Positions 8,622 to 16,327 are shown, numbered from the stretch's first letter. The stretch: 64,000 bases of DNA from CAYPEL01 sp036479985 (GCA_965224815.1 CBDDAF010000003.1:2294001-2358000); one strand, 5' to 3'. A program made the numbers and translations. Notes: generated by a model not told the origin, from the sequence alone.

Positions 8622-9266
8622 CTAAACCCGATACGCTGTTTCAGTCATAATATTCGAAGCTAGCTGCATTAATTTTTTGACCGGTTGCGGTAATTCAATG
8701 CCTCCAGATGCCTTGGCGTTGGCACCATGCAGGGCTTCGTCCTGTTTCATCTGTTCAACGATGGCGCGGCTTTTTTTGTCGTTTTCTGGTAAACGGGTTA
8801 GATGATCTTCAAGATGGTCGACTACCTGGCGTTCAGTTTCGGCGATAAAGCCCAGACTCCATTTGTCACCAATAGCGCCTGCTGCTGCGCCGATACCAAA
8901 TGAACCTAAATACCAAAGTGGGTTTAGCAGGCTGGTATGACTATCGAGTTCCTTGACGCGTTGTTCGCACCAGTCGAGGTGGTCGTTTTCTTCGCGGACG
9001 GCCTGTTCCATACTACTGCGTGTTTTTTCCAGGCGGGCGGTCAGGGCCTGGCCCTGATAGAGCGCTTGTGCGGCGACTTCACCGGCATGATTGATGCGCA
9101 TCAGACGTGCAGACTCGGTACGTTCTGTGTCGGTTAATTCGGTATCTTCCTGCGTGTTTGCAGGGTTGTCCCGCCCAGTAACCAGCGGCTTTCCCGCCAG
9201 GGTACGTACTGCCTGGTCAAGATTGATGATCAATCGATCAAATGAGTTGTAGTGTCTGGTTTGCAT
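8622..9266 (-). CDS. coq7: 2-polyprenyl-3-methyl-6-methoxy-1,4-benzoquinone monooxygenase
   Basis: Di-iron hydroxylase of ubiquinone biosynthesis acting on demethoxyubiquinone. The 214-residue product carries the ferritin-like ligands in two EXXH-type motifs: RINHAGEVAAQALYQGQ and REENDHLDWCEQR in the first half, and ETERQVVDHLEDHL and KQDEALHGANA in the second. These are the Coq7/CAT5 signatures. It points to aerobic respiration with ubiquinone and implies a UbiF-independent route. It is transcribed convergently to speD. Confidence 0.95.
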   Translation of the reverse strand: MQTRHYNSFDRLIINLDQAVRTLAGKPLVTGRDNPANTQEDTELTDTERTESARLMRINHAGEVAAQALYQGQALTARLEKTRSSMEQAVREENDHLDWCEQRVKELDSHTSLLNPLWYLGSFGIGAAAGAIGDKWSLGFIAETERQVVDHLEDHLTRLPENDKKSRAIVEQMKQDEALHGANAKASGGIELPQPVKKLMQLASNIMTETAYRV

Positions 9267-9367
9267 TTGCCCAGTTTACTCCATGTTGCGGAGTGTTGCC
9301 GTGTTGTGAGTGGCGTATAGGAATCAGCTTATAATAGTGATATGGAATAATTACAGAGCGCGTATTT

Positions 9368-9685
9368 ATGTCTTATTATAAATATCATGTGTTCTTTTGC
9401 ACCAATCAGCGTAGCGGTGACCGAGCCTGCTGCCAGCGATTTAATGCCAAAGAGATGCGTGATTATGCCAAGCAGCGCAGCAAAGCGTTGGGTATTGCCG
9501 GGCCAGGCCAAACCAGGATCAATACTGCGGGCTGCCTTGACCGGTGTCAGGAGGGGCCGGTGTTGGTGGTGTACCCGGAAGGTACCTGGTATCGCTATGT
9601 GGATCAGGAGGATATTGATGAGATCTTGCAAGAGCACCTGGTCAATGACCGTGTAGTGACAAGATTAATGCTAGAAAAACAATGA
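9368..9685 (+). CDS. (2Fe-2S) ferredoxin, thioredoxin-like
   Basis: 105-residue thioredoxin-fold [2Fe-2S] ferredoxin. The cluster cysteines are in VFFCTNQRSGDRACC near the N-terminus and in NTAGCLDRCQEGPVLVVYPEGTWY in the middle, the family's typical spacing. Such proteins often sit beside coq7 or crp-linked genes in gammaproteobacteria; the redox partner is unknown. It is followed by the candidate sRNA region. Confidence 0.88.
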   Translation: MSYYKYHVFFCTNQRSGDRACCQRFNAKEMRDYAKQRSKALGIAGPGQTRINTAGCLDRCQEGPVLVVYPEGTWYRYVDQEDIDEILQEHLVNDRVVTRLMLEKQ

Positions 9686-9753
9686 GATACTTGCGTGTGA
9701 TGTAGATGAAAGTCTATTTATTGGCCCATTAGGCAATAAATTTTAAATATAGG

Positions 9754-9781
9754 TTGACAGAACTAAATTATATTATAAAAT
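9754..9781 (+). promoter_or_regulatory. Sigma-70 promoter for candidate sRNA
   Basis: TTGACA at 9754-9759, a 16-base spacer, then TAAAAT at 9776-9781. The transcription start would be near 9788, immediately before the first hairpin of the candidate sRNA. Confidence 0.6.
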
Positions 9782-9787
9782 ACTAAT

Positions 9788-9891
9788 TAACTGATCGAGC
9801 AACCCCCAACCATTGTTGCTTGATCAGTCTCCTCCAATCCTCCTTTGGTGGTTATTTAAGCGCAACTCCTCCAAGTTGCGCTTTTTTTTGT
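9788..9891 (+). ncRNA. Candidate small RNA with CCUCC loops
   Basis: About 100 bases bounded by its own promoter and a strong terminator. Hairpin 1 pairs 9790-9803 with 9815-9828 (one G-T pair). Hairpin 2 pairs 9831-9837 with 9845-9851 (one T-T mismatch) around the loop TCCTCCT. Hairpin 3 is the terminator, pairing 9858-9867 with 9874-9883 around the loop CCTCCA, followed by eight Ts. CCTCC also occurs at 9831-9835. Two hairpins thus present the complement of a Shine-Dalgarno core in their loops, as in the alphaproteobacterial 'cuckoo' (CcsR-like) RNAs. An attenuator for rplM is the main alternative, but rplM seems to have its own promoter downstream. Confidence 0.55.
9858..9890 (+). terminator. 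Intrinsic terminator of the sRNA candidate
   Basis: A 10-bp stem AAGCGCAACT / AGTTGCGCTT with the six-base loop CCTCCA and a following run of Ts: a textbook Rho-independent terminator. Confidence 0.85.
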
Positions 9892-9923
9892 CCGGAATTT
9901 GTGGCCAATAATATCTGCAGACC

Positions 9924-9952
9924 TTGAATCCTAAAGGGGCATTCTGTACTAT
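9924..9952 (+). promoter_or_regulatory. Probable rplM-rpsI promoter
   Basis: TTGAAT at 9924-9929, 17-base spacer, TACTAT at 9947-9952. The start would be near 9959, giving a leader of about 40 bases before rplM. It lies downstream of the sRNA terminator, which makes the two transcripts independent. Confidence 0.5.
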
Positions 9953-9997
9953 TCCCGCTCTTTTACTTAGCACGATTCTTGTTTGGAGCAGTTCCTG

Positions 9998-10426
9998 ATG
10001 AAAACCTTCAGTGCAAAAGCGCACGAAGTTCGGCGCGATTGGTTTCTGGTCGATGCCAACGGAAAAACGCTGGGCCGTCTGGCCAGTGAGATTGCGCGCC
10101 GTTTGCGTGGCAAACACAAGGCTGAATTTACGCCACACGTGGATACGGGTGACTATATAGTTGTTGTCAATGCTGACAAGATACGGGTAACCGGTCGTAA
10201 AGCATCTGACAAGATGTACTATCATCACACCGGTTATATTGGTAACTTGAAGTCAATTAGCTTTGAAAAGATGCAGCAGAAAGCGCCTGGCCGGGTATTG
10301 GAGCTCGCCGTCAAGGGGATGCTGCCTAAAAACCCGCTGGGGCGTGCCATGTTTCGTAAACTGAAAGTTTACGCAGGAACTGAGCATAGCCACGCAGCAC
10401 AACAGCCGAAGACGCTCGACATCTAA
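9998..10426 (+). CDS. rplM: 50S ribosomal protein L13
   Basis: Early-assembly protein of the large subunit. The 142-residue product has the family core DWFLVDANGKTLGRLASEIARRLRGKHK, DYIVVVNADKIRVTGRK and MLPKNPLGRAMFRKLKVYAG. I start at ATG 9998 (MKTFSAKAHEV), preceded by TTTGGAG; the in-frame start at 9983 falls on that ribosome site. rpsI follows after 23 bases, the near-universal rplM-rpsI pair. Confidence 0.97.
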   Translation: MKTFSAKAHEVRRDWFLVDANGKTLGRLASEIARRLRGKHKAEFTPHVDTGDYIVVVNADKIRVTGRKASDKMYYHHTGYIGNLKSISFEKMQQKAPGRVLELAVKGMLPKNPLGRAMFRKLKVYAGTEHSHAAQQPKTLDI

Positions 10427-10449
10427 ATAAAGTCAGGAAAGTAAAAATT

Positions 10450-10839
10450 ATGAGTGAAACCTATTACGCAACTGGCCGCCGCAAAAGTTCTACAGCGCGT
10501 GTATTTATGAGTAAGGGCAGTGGTGAGATCACCATTAACAAACGTCCGCTGGATCAGTATTTTGGTCGCCAGACAGCGCGCATGATTGTTCGTCAGGCGC
10601 TGGAAAAAGTAGAATTGCAGAAAGATTTCGATGTTAAGGTGACAGTGAAGGGCGGGGGTACAACCGGTCAGGCCGGTGCCATTCGTCATGGTATTACCCG
10701 TGCGTTAATTTCTTTCAACGAAGAATTGCGCAGACCGTTACGTACTGCAGGATTTGTAACCCGTGATGCGCGTGAAGTCGAACGCAAAAAAGTCGGTCTA
10801 CACAAAGCTCGCCGCGCACCACAGTTCAGCAAACGTTAA
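10450..10839 (+). CDS. rpsI: 30S ribosomal protein S9
   Basis: Small-subunit protein whose C-terminal tail reaches the P-site tRNA. YYATGRRKSSTARVFM, GGGTTGQAGAIRHGITRAL and the basic C-terminal end KARRAPQFSKR are all present; the 129-residue length is standard. The terminal Lys-Arg tail is intact. It lies in one operon with rplM, and tRNA-Gln follows on the same strand. Confidence 0.97.
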   Translation: MSETYYATGRRKSSTARVFMSKGSGEITINKRPLDQYFGRQTARMIVRQALEKVELQKDFDVKVTVKGGGTTGQAGAIRHGITRALISFNEELRRPLRTAGFVTRDAREVERKKVGLHKARRAPQFSKR

Positions 10840-10868
10840 TTTTTTTACGCGTAGACTTGATGCTAATT

Positions 10869-10942
10869 TGGCGGATCGTCTAACGGCAGGACAGTGGCCT
10901 CTGACGCCTCTAATCTAGGTTCGAATCCTAGTCCGCCAGCCA
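10869..10942 (+). tRNA. tRNA-Gln (CTG)
   Basis: Cloverleaf with a 7-bp acceptor stem TGGCGGA / TCCGCCA, the anticodon loop CTCTGAC (anticodon CTG), T-arm CTAGGTTCGAATCCTAG, discriminator G and an encoded CCA. The U1-A72 pair and G73 are normal identity elements for glutamine. The anticodon stem has one T-T mismatch. It lies 29 bases after rpsI and is followed by a terminator. Confidence 0.88.
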
Positions 10943-10952
10943 ACAAAATATG

Positions 10953-10978
10953 AACCCGCCGTTAGGCGGGTTTTTTTT
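10953..10978 (+). terminator. Intrinsic terminator after tRNA-Gln
   Basis: Stem AACCCGCC / GGCGGGTT with GTTA loop, followed by eight Ts. It ends the rplM-rpsI-tRNA-Gln unit. Confidence 0.88.
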
Positions 10979-10982
10979 GCAG

Positions 10983-11169
10983 CGGAATCCACGAAAAACA
11001 TGGAATATGAAGCCGTACGCAAGTCATCCGGCACAGTTTTTTGTGGCTCGCTGTAAATACATCCTTGTACGCTCGACAGTAGCATCCCTGCTATTGACGG
11101 CCACAAAAAACTGTGCCGGATGACTTACGTACTCAGTTGATATAAATAAGGGTTTTTCCGTGGATTCCG
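10983..11169. repeat. Long hairpin element, copy A (conserved 52-nt core)
   Basis: Left arm 11015-11047 and right arm 11100-11132 are 33 bases each and complementary at 32 positions. The central core at 11048-11099 (TCGCTGTAAATACATCC...) matches copy C at 42104-42155 at about 44 of 52 positions, and the reverse complement of the shorter copy B core at 38380-38408. A second, outer inverted repeat (10983-10999 with 11152-11169) surrounds the hairpin. No gene is seen from 10943 to 11214. Confidence 0.85.
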
Positions 11170-11214
11170 TGGCAAATAAGTAACATTGTAAAAAACACAG
11201 CTACAATAACCCTG

Positions 11215-11859
11215 ATGAAAACGAATTCAGTTTATCCGCCGATCCAAATCGTGCTTCTATGGTTATTGGTGTTTGCCGTGGCTTTGTTCTGGTCGGCTAT
11301 CGAACCTAAAGATCGTTTCACCTGGTTTCTCGAAGTAGCACCAGCCGGAATTGTGTTGCTGGTGTTGGCATTTAGTTTCCGGCGATTTCCACTGACACCA
11401 CTGGTTTACTGGTTACTATTAGCACATTGCATTATCTTGATGATCGGTGGTCACTATACCTATGCTGAAGTACCTTATTTTGACAGGCTCGGCGACTGGT
11501 TTGGTGGCGAAAGAAATAACTTCGATAAGGTAGGGCATTTTGCGCAAGGATTCGTGCCTGCAATGGTGGCGCGTGAGGTAATGATTCGCTTAACAGTTGT
11601 ACGTACGCGGGGCTGGTTAAATTTCCTGGTGATCTGTTTTTGTCTGGCAGTCAGCGCATTCTACGAATTGATTGAGTGGGCAGTTGCAGAGCTGACTGGC
11701 GAATCTGCTGAGGCGTTTCTTGGTGCTCAGGGTTATATCTGGGATACCCAGACCGATATGTTGATGGCGCTGATAGGGGCGATAACAGCAATCGTTATTC
11801 TAGGAGCCGTTCATGATAAGCAGCTTCAAAAGTTTGAGCGTTCTGATGCCGGAAAATAA
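11215..11859 (+). CDS. DUF2238 (YjdF-like) inner-membrane protein
   Basis: 214-residue integral membrane protein with about six predicted hydrophobic segments (starting near residues 11, 41, 62, 134, 180). The DUF2238 landmarks are DRLGDWFGGERNNFDKVGHFAQGFVPAMVARE and YELIEWAVAELTGESAEAFLGAQGYIWDTQTDM. E. coli YjdF belongs to the same family; the function is unknown. It appears to be a stand-alone gene, between repeat elements. Confidence 0.85.
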   Translation: MKTNSVYPPIQIVLLWLLVFAVALFWSAIEPKDRFTWFLEVAPAGIVLLVLAFSFRRFPLTPLVYWLLLAHCIILMIGGHYTYAEVPYFDRLGDWFGGERNNFDKVGHFAQGFVPAMVAREVMIRLTVVRTRGWLNFLVICFCLAVSAFYELIEWAVAELTGESAEAFLGAQGYIWDTQTDMLMALIGAITAIVILGAVHDKQLQKFERSDAGK

Positions 11860-11883
11860 TTTGCATTCATCAACAAATATTAT

Positions 11884-11980
11884 TTCTCGCAAAGACGCAA
11901 AGACCGCTAAGTAAGATTGCTAAATTCATTAAAAAACGTTTTTGTTCAAACTTTGCGTTCTTTGCGCCTTTGCGAGAAAT
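11884..11980. repeat. CGCAAAG-type inverted repeat, second copy
   Basis: The left arm TCTCGCAAAGACGCAAAG at 11885-11902 is complementary to the right arm CTTTGCG...CTTTGCGAGA at 11950-11980. It belongs to the same class as 5827-5910. It covers the region where a longer reading frame of the next gene (from 11917) would begin, which argues for the later start. Confidence 0.7.
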
Positions 11981-12009
11981 TTAATGTTTATTTAGGTAAT
12001 GCTGAGCAA

Positions 12010-12612
12010 ATGAGTCAGCAACGCCTGCAGAAACTTCTCAAGCAGGTGCGTTCTTGCCGTGAATGTTCAGAATACCTGCCATTTGAGCCTCGGCCAGTGG
12101 TGCGCGCCCACAGTAGTGCCCGGTTATTGATTGTTGGGCAGGCGCCAGGAACCCGGGTTAATGAGACGGGTATTCCCTGGAATGATCCAAGTGGCGACCG
12201 TTTGCGAGATTGGATGCAGGTAGATCGCGAAATATTTTACGATGAAAAATTGATTGCCATAGTGCCTATGGGCTTCTGTTATCCAGGCAAAGGCAAGTCA
12301 GGTGACCTGCCGCCACGGCCCGAGTGTGCAGAATTATGGCATGGAAAAATTATCGAATGCCTACCTGATCTGAAATTGATTTTGTTAGTGGGTGCGTATG
12401 CTCAGCGTTATTATCTGAACGCGTGTAAGCCTACGCTTACAGAAACAGTTAAAGACTGGAAAACATTCTTACCCCATTACTTACCCTTGCCACATCCGTC
12501 ACCACGTAACCAAATCTGGTTAAAGCGCAATTCCTGGTTTGTAAAAAACGTTGTGCCTGCATTGCGTATTCAAGTTAAAACACTGTTGTCAAATGACGAC
12601 GATTCGTTTTAG
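12010..12612 (+). CDS. Uracil-DNA glycosylase family protein
   Basis: 200-residue member of the UDG superfamily (conserved gammaproteobacterial group). ARLLIVGQAPGTRVNETGIPWNDPSGDRLRDWM carries the equivalent of motif 1 (GQAPG), and LPLPHPSPRN the equivalent of the HPSP motif that contacts the DNA backbone. Four cysteines (CRECSEY near the start, CYPGKGKSGDLPPRPEC) could bind a metal or Fe-S cluster, but this is an inference. The start ATG 12010 avoids reading through the repeat. Glycosylase activity is plausible but not proven. Confidence 0.82.
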   Translation: MSQQRLQKLLKQVRSCRECSEYLPFEPRPVVRAHSSARLLIVGQAPGTRVNETGIPWNDPSGDRLRDWMQVDREIFYDEKLIAIVPMGFCYPGKGKSGDLPPRPECAELWHGKIIECLPDLKLILLVGAYAQRYYLNACKPTLTETVKDWKTFLPHYLPLPHPSPRNQIWLKRNSWFVKNVVPALRIQVKTLLSNDDDSF

Positions 12613-12738
12613 ACTGCATCTGGAATAATTATAGCGTTGGAGGTTGGGATAGTTTGAATACCAGCGCAACCAAATTTGGTTCCGTTTTCTTGTGTAAGAA
12701 TTATAGGAACTCCGATAAAAGTGTGATTAGGAGGATGC

Positions 12739-14238
12739 ATGAAGCAATTTAGTGAGAATTTCAGTAAACGATCCCGCCTACTACGTGTACCGGAACTGGG
12801 CGACACGCCTAATGCTGAGCTGGCTCTACTTGAGCCAGATGTTTTAGTAGAACGTTTGCAGCAGGTATTACATATTCAGAATGATTTTTTCCCCTGCTTT
12901 GACTGGACATTCCCACCACCGTTACTGAATAAGTTTGACCCACCGGAATCAGCAGCAGAACTATTTTCCAAACCTTCAGTTGAACCTGGCCGCTACAGCC
13001 TCTACTTACATATTCCATTTTGCAAGACACTGTGCAGTTTTTGTTACTACACGGTCTTACCGGGCAAAGGTATAGAACAGTCTGATTCATATGTCGATGC
13101 TCTGGTCAAGGAAATGCAGATGTATGCGTCGGTATTACGCGATCAATTGTGTGAGTCAGTTTATATCGGTGGTGGTACCCCGAGTTATTTGAGTGACGAA
13201 CAGATACAGAAACTGTTTGCTGCTTTGCAGGTTAATTTTGCCATTGAAGACGGGGCCGAAATCTCTATGGAAGCGGCGCCAGGTACGCTACCGCAAGCCA
13301 AATCACGTTTGTTGAAATCACTGGGAGTGAATCGGCTGAGTTATGGTATACAAACGCTCGACAGTGAATTACTGGCTACGATGAACCGCTATTATTCAGT
13401 CGATGAAGCGATCGTTGAGCTGGAAGGTGCGTTGGAAGAAATCGGTAATGTCAATGTCGATACCATGTATGGTTTCGAGAATGAACCGGATGATGCGCTG
13501 CAGAATACTTTGATTCGTTTCCATAGTCTGGGAATTCCCAGTCTGTCAATTTATTCGCTGGATACGCAACGTAGTGAATCTGGCAAGTCACTGTTAGGTC
13601 CGCCCAAGGACGAACTGTATCGTCAGAAAATCCTCCGCTTTGCTGAAGCGGATGAGTTGTTAACGGGTTTTGGTTATAAGCCTGTGCTGCAGAATGTTTA
13701 CGCAATACCTGGTAAAGCTTCTTATCGTCATCAGGTTCGCCGTTGGGATAATCTGCCGTTAGTATCATTAGGTTTGGCATCACAAGGCTATGCTCCGCAA
13801 ACGCCTTATCAAAATGTAGGTTCGATCAAGTTCTATTATCAGCATCTTGAGGCTGGCAGATTACCGATCGCAACTGTCGATCGTCTTGATCCCGAGTTGG
13901 AAATGATTCGTGAAGTTTCCAGTCAGTTACGCTTTACTAAAGTAGATGTCGCATCGATCCAGCGTAAATACGGTGTTGATCTGGATTTTGTATTCGGTGA
14001 TTTAATTCGGTCGTTGACTGAATTAGGTTATTTGCAGCGTCATAGTGATGAGTTGTCGATGACCAGTGAGGCAGCCTATTACAATAACTTGATCCCCATG
14101 CTGTTTGCGCCGGATGCATTCAAAGAAAAGCTACTAGCACTGCCGGAAGAATATCTGGCTGATTATCCAGTGCCTTTTGTGATGACTCAGGTCGGTTGTA
14201 CGCAGTCAGCAGCCATCGATGTGAGGTTGCCTGGATAA
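12739..14238 (+). CDS. HemN/HemW-like radical SAM protein
   Basis: 499-residue radical S-adenosylmethionine protein of the coproporphyrinogen oxidase-like group. The [4Fe-4S] ligands are Cys95, Cys99 and Cys102 in HIPFCKTLCSFCYY; YIGGGTPSYLS (about 154-164) and NRLSYGIQTL follow. A C-terminal HemN-type winged domain (residues 370-450) is present. It is longer and more divergent than HemW and lacks a HemN-type N-terminus, so neither heme synthesis nor heme chaperoning can be assigned. An AGGAGG ribosome site precedes ATG 12739. It appears monocistronic. Confidence 0.75.
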   Translation: MKQFSENFSKRSRLLRVPELGDTPNAELALLEPDVLVERLQQVLHIQNDFFPCFDWTFPPPLLNKFDPPESAAELFSKPSVEPGRYSLYLHIPFCKTLCSFCYYTVLPGKGIEQSDSYVDALVKEMQMYASVLRDQLCESVYIGGGTPSYLSDEQIQKLFAALQVNFAIEDGAEISMEAAPGTLPQAKSRLLKSLGVNRLSYGIQTLDSELLATMNRYYSVDEAIVELEGALEEIGNVNVDTMYGFENEPDDALQNTLIRFHSLGIPSLSIYSLDTQRSESGKSLLGPPKDELYRQKILRFAEADELLTGFGYKPVLQNVYAIPGKASYRHQVRRWDNLPLVSLGLASQGYAPQTPYQNVGSIKFYYQHLEAGRLPIATVDRLDPELEMIREVSSQLRFTKVDVASIQRKYGVDLDFVFGDLIRSLTELGYLQRHSDELSMTSEAAYYNNLIPMLFAPDAFKEKLLALPEEYLADYPVPFVMTQVGCTQSAAIDVRLPG

Positions 14239-14255
14239 CTAATTATTATCCCGGG

Positions 14256-14349
14256 CCCCGATTAATTGGTGAGAATTTGTAGGAGCGGCTTTAGCCGCGA
14301 TGAGCGCCACACCCCATCGCGGCTAAAGCCGCTCCTACATGATTTGCAT
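14256..14349. repeat. MITE/REP element copy 1
   Basis: REP palindrome at 14278-14339 (TGTAGGAGCGGCTTTAGCCG... and its complement), with 5' flank CCCCGATTAATTGGTGAGAA resembling the left end of the other copies and 3' flank GATTTGCATG resembling their right half. It appears truncated at the right. It overlaps the upstream part of the ybeD reading frame, arguing against starts before 14340. Confidence 0.8.
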
Positions 14350-14419
14350 GGTTCGCAAGGGATGGCAGATAGTAAAGGTTATTGATTGGTTGTCAGGCGG
14401 GTTTTTCTGCCCGCTGTCT

Positions 14420-14704
14420 ATGCGGTATTATGAGGCCGTGCAAGAAAATGAAACGCTGTTAGAATTCCCCTGTGATTTCCCTATCAAAGCGATGGGTTTA
14501 TCTACGTCCGGCTTTGAAATCCGGGCGCTAGCCATTGTGCGCCGTCATGCTCCAGATTTTTCAAGCGAAAGGATGTACAGCGCTGCCAGTAAGCAGGGTA
14601 AATATATTTCTGTAACTTTTACATTAATGGCAACCAGTCAAGCGCAGTTGGATGCGATTTATCGTGAATTGACCAGTTGTGAAGACATCGTGATGGTGTT
14701 GTGA
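14420..14704 (+). CDS. ybeD: YbeD/DUF493 family protein
   Basis: Small ACT-like conserved protein. LLEFPCDFPIKAMG, YSAASKQGKYISVTFTLMATSQAQLDAIYRELTSCEDIVMVL match the YbeD family, whose gene usually precedes lipB as here. Its role is unknown; a regulatory link to lipoylation is sometimes suggested from context. Start is uncertain: ATG 14420 gives 94 residues, while GTG 14438, after a close GAGG, gives 88, nearer the usual 87. The end overlaps lipB by four bases (ATGATG region). Confidence 0.85.
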   Translation: MRYYEAVQENETLLEFPCDFPIKAMGLSTSGFEIRALAIVRRHAPDFSSERMYSAASKQGKYISVTFTLMATSQAQLDAIYRELTSCEDIVMVL

Positions 14705-15363
14705 TGTGTGCAGAGGCCGCCAAACAAGAATCTTTTACAGCCAGGTTAAAGGTGCGGCAGCTTGGTCTTGCTGACTACGCAATCGTGGTTAAAGCGATGC
14801 AGGACTTTACGGCGCAGCGCGATTCATCCACACAGGACGAAATCTGGTTTGTCGAGCATGCCCCGGTATTCACGCTTGGCCTCAATAGTAAGTCTGAACA
14901 TCTTTTAAATACGGGTGATATTCCAGTCATCCAGTCTGACCGTGGTGGGCAGGTGACCTATCACGGGCCTGGCCAGTTGGTGATGTATGTTCTGCTGGAT
15001 ATCAAACGTCTCGGTATCAGCGTGCAGCAACTGGTGCACTATCTGGAAGCCATAGTGATTAAATGGTTGTCAACTTATGCTGTTATCGCCGAAGCGCGGG
15101 CTGATGCACCGGGTGTTTATGTTAAAGGTGCCAAGCTAGCATCCCTGGGATTGCGTATAAAGCACGGCTGCAGTTATCACGGTTTAAGCCTTAATATTGA
15201 TATGGATACAGAGCCTTTTTCCCGTATCAATCCCTGTGGCTTGGCGGATACGCCGGTATGTCAGTTAACCGATCTGGGTATTCATGTGTCTACCACCGAA
15301 GCCGCGCAGGGTTTGCAAGCCCATCTAGTAGAGATTCTGGGCTACACTGTTGAGCCTGACTAA
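14701..15363 (+). CDS. lipB: Octanoyl-[acyl-carrier-protein]:protein N-octanoyltransferase
   Basis: Moves octanoyl from ACP to the lipoyl domains of 2-oxoacid dehydrogenases and GcvH. The 220-residue product has DRGGQVTYHGPGQLVMYVLLD, VKGAKLASLGLRIKHGCSYHGLSLNI (containing the catalytic Lys) and the catalytic Cys in FSRINPCGLADTPVCQL. It overlaps ybeD and is followed by lipA after 14 bases: the standard ybeD-lipB-lipA unit. Confidence 0.96.
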   Translation: MMCAEAAKQESFTARLKVRQLGLADYAIVVKAMQDFTAQRDSSTQDEIWFVEHAPVFTLGLNSKSEHLLNTGDIPVIQSDRGGQVTYHGPGQLVMYVLLDIKRLGISVQQLVHYLEAIVIKWLSTYAVIAEARADAPGVYVKGAKLASLGLRIKHGCSYHGLSLNIDMDTEPFSRINPCGLADTPVCQLTDLGIHVSTTEAAQGLQAHLVEILGYTVEPD

Positions 15364-15377
15364 CGAACTCTATTTCA

Positions 15378-16316
15378 ATGACTGATCACTCTGACAAACA
15401 TCAGCGCGGTGCGGCGAAAACAGCCCGGATTCCGATCAAGATCGAACCGACACTGCGCCCAGCGCGCAAACCTCCCTGGATACGTGCAAGGTCTCCAGCC
15501 GGGCCTGCTGTACAGCGATTAAAAAAAGTATTGCGCGAGCATCATCTGCACACGGTTTGCGAAGAAGCATCCTGCCCAAATTTGGGCGAATGTTTTACCC
15601 ACGGAACCGCAACGTTCATGATCATGGGTGACATATGTACTCGGCGTTGCCCTTTCTGCGATGTTGCTCATGGCAGGCCAGACCCACTCGATGCAGATGA
15701 ACCAGAAAATCTTGCGCGGACTATTGCGGCCATGGGCCTGAGTTATGTGGTGGTAACTTCAGTTGACCGGGATGATTTACGTGATGGTGGGGCAGGGCAT
15801 TTTGTTGCCTGTATTGATGCCATTCGTCAACATAATCCTGAAACAAAAATCGAAATTTTGGTACCGGATTTTCGCGGTAGAAAGGATCGTGCGCTCTCAA
15901 TAATGCAGGCATCTCCGCCAGATGTGTTCAACCATAACCTGGAAACCATCCCCAGGCTGTATAAAAAGGCTCGGCCTGGTTCTGATTACCAATGGTCATT
16001 AGATCTGTTGAAAACTTTCAAAAGCCAGCACTCAACAGTACCTACCAAGTCTGGTTTGATGCTTGGGCTTGGTGAAACACTGGATGAGGTTGAGCAGGTG
16101 ATGCGTGATTTGCGTTCACACAATGTAGAAATGCTCACACTTGGTCAGTATCTTCAGCCCAGCATTCATCATCTTCCTGTTGAGCGCTTTGTGCCGCCAG
16201 AAGAATTTGATCAATTGCGTGAGATTGGTGAGGCGTTGGGATTCAGGCAAGTTGCCAGTGGTCCAATGGTGCGTTCTTCCTATCACGCTGATCAGCAGGC
16301 AGCTGGCGTACTATAG
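15378..16316 (+). CDS. lipA: Lipoyl synthase
   Basis: Radical SAM enzyme that inserts two sulfurs into the protein-bound octanoyl group. The auxiliary cluster ligands are Cys61, Cys66 and Cys72 in CEEASCPNLGEC, and the radical SAM cluster ligands are Cys87, Cys91 and Cys94 in CTRRCPFC. ILVPDFRGR and the C-terminal RSSYHADQQA, with the conserved serine ligand, are present. At 312 residues it is slightly shorter than E. coli LipA. Confidence 0.97.
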   Translation: MTDHSDKHQRGAAKTARIPIKIEPTLRPARKPPWIRARSPAGPAVQRLKKVLREHHLHTVCEEASCPNLGECFTHGTATFMIMGDICTRRCPFCDVAHGRPDPLDADEPENLARTIAAMGLSYVVVTSVDRDDLRDGGAGHFVACIDAIRQHNPETKIEILVPDFRGRKDRALSIMQASPPDVFNHNLETIPRLYKKARPGSDYQWSLDLLKTFKSQHSTVPTKSGLMLGLGETLDEVEQVMRDLRSHNVEMLTLGQYLQPSIHHLPVERFVPPEEFDQLREIGEALGFRQVASGPMVRSSYHADQQAAGVL

Positions 16317-16327
16317 CTATTTAATAC

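Noticed and set aside
10915..11106. 63-codon minus-strand ORF across tRNA-Gln and copy A
   Set aside because: It reads through the tRNA and the hairpin core; similarity to the start of the cupin frame comes only from the shared repeat.
11917..12009. N-terminal extension of the UDG-family protein
   Set aside because: It encodes the CGCAAAG repeat arm; conserved sequence begins after ATG 12010.
14278..14339. Possible CRISPR or riboswitch from repeated TGTAGGAGCGG units
   Set aside because: Units are inverted pairs, dispersed singly, with no regular spacers; they fit a REP/MITE.
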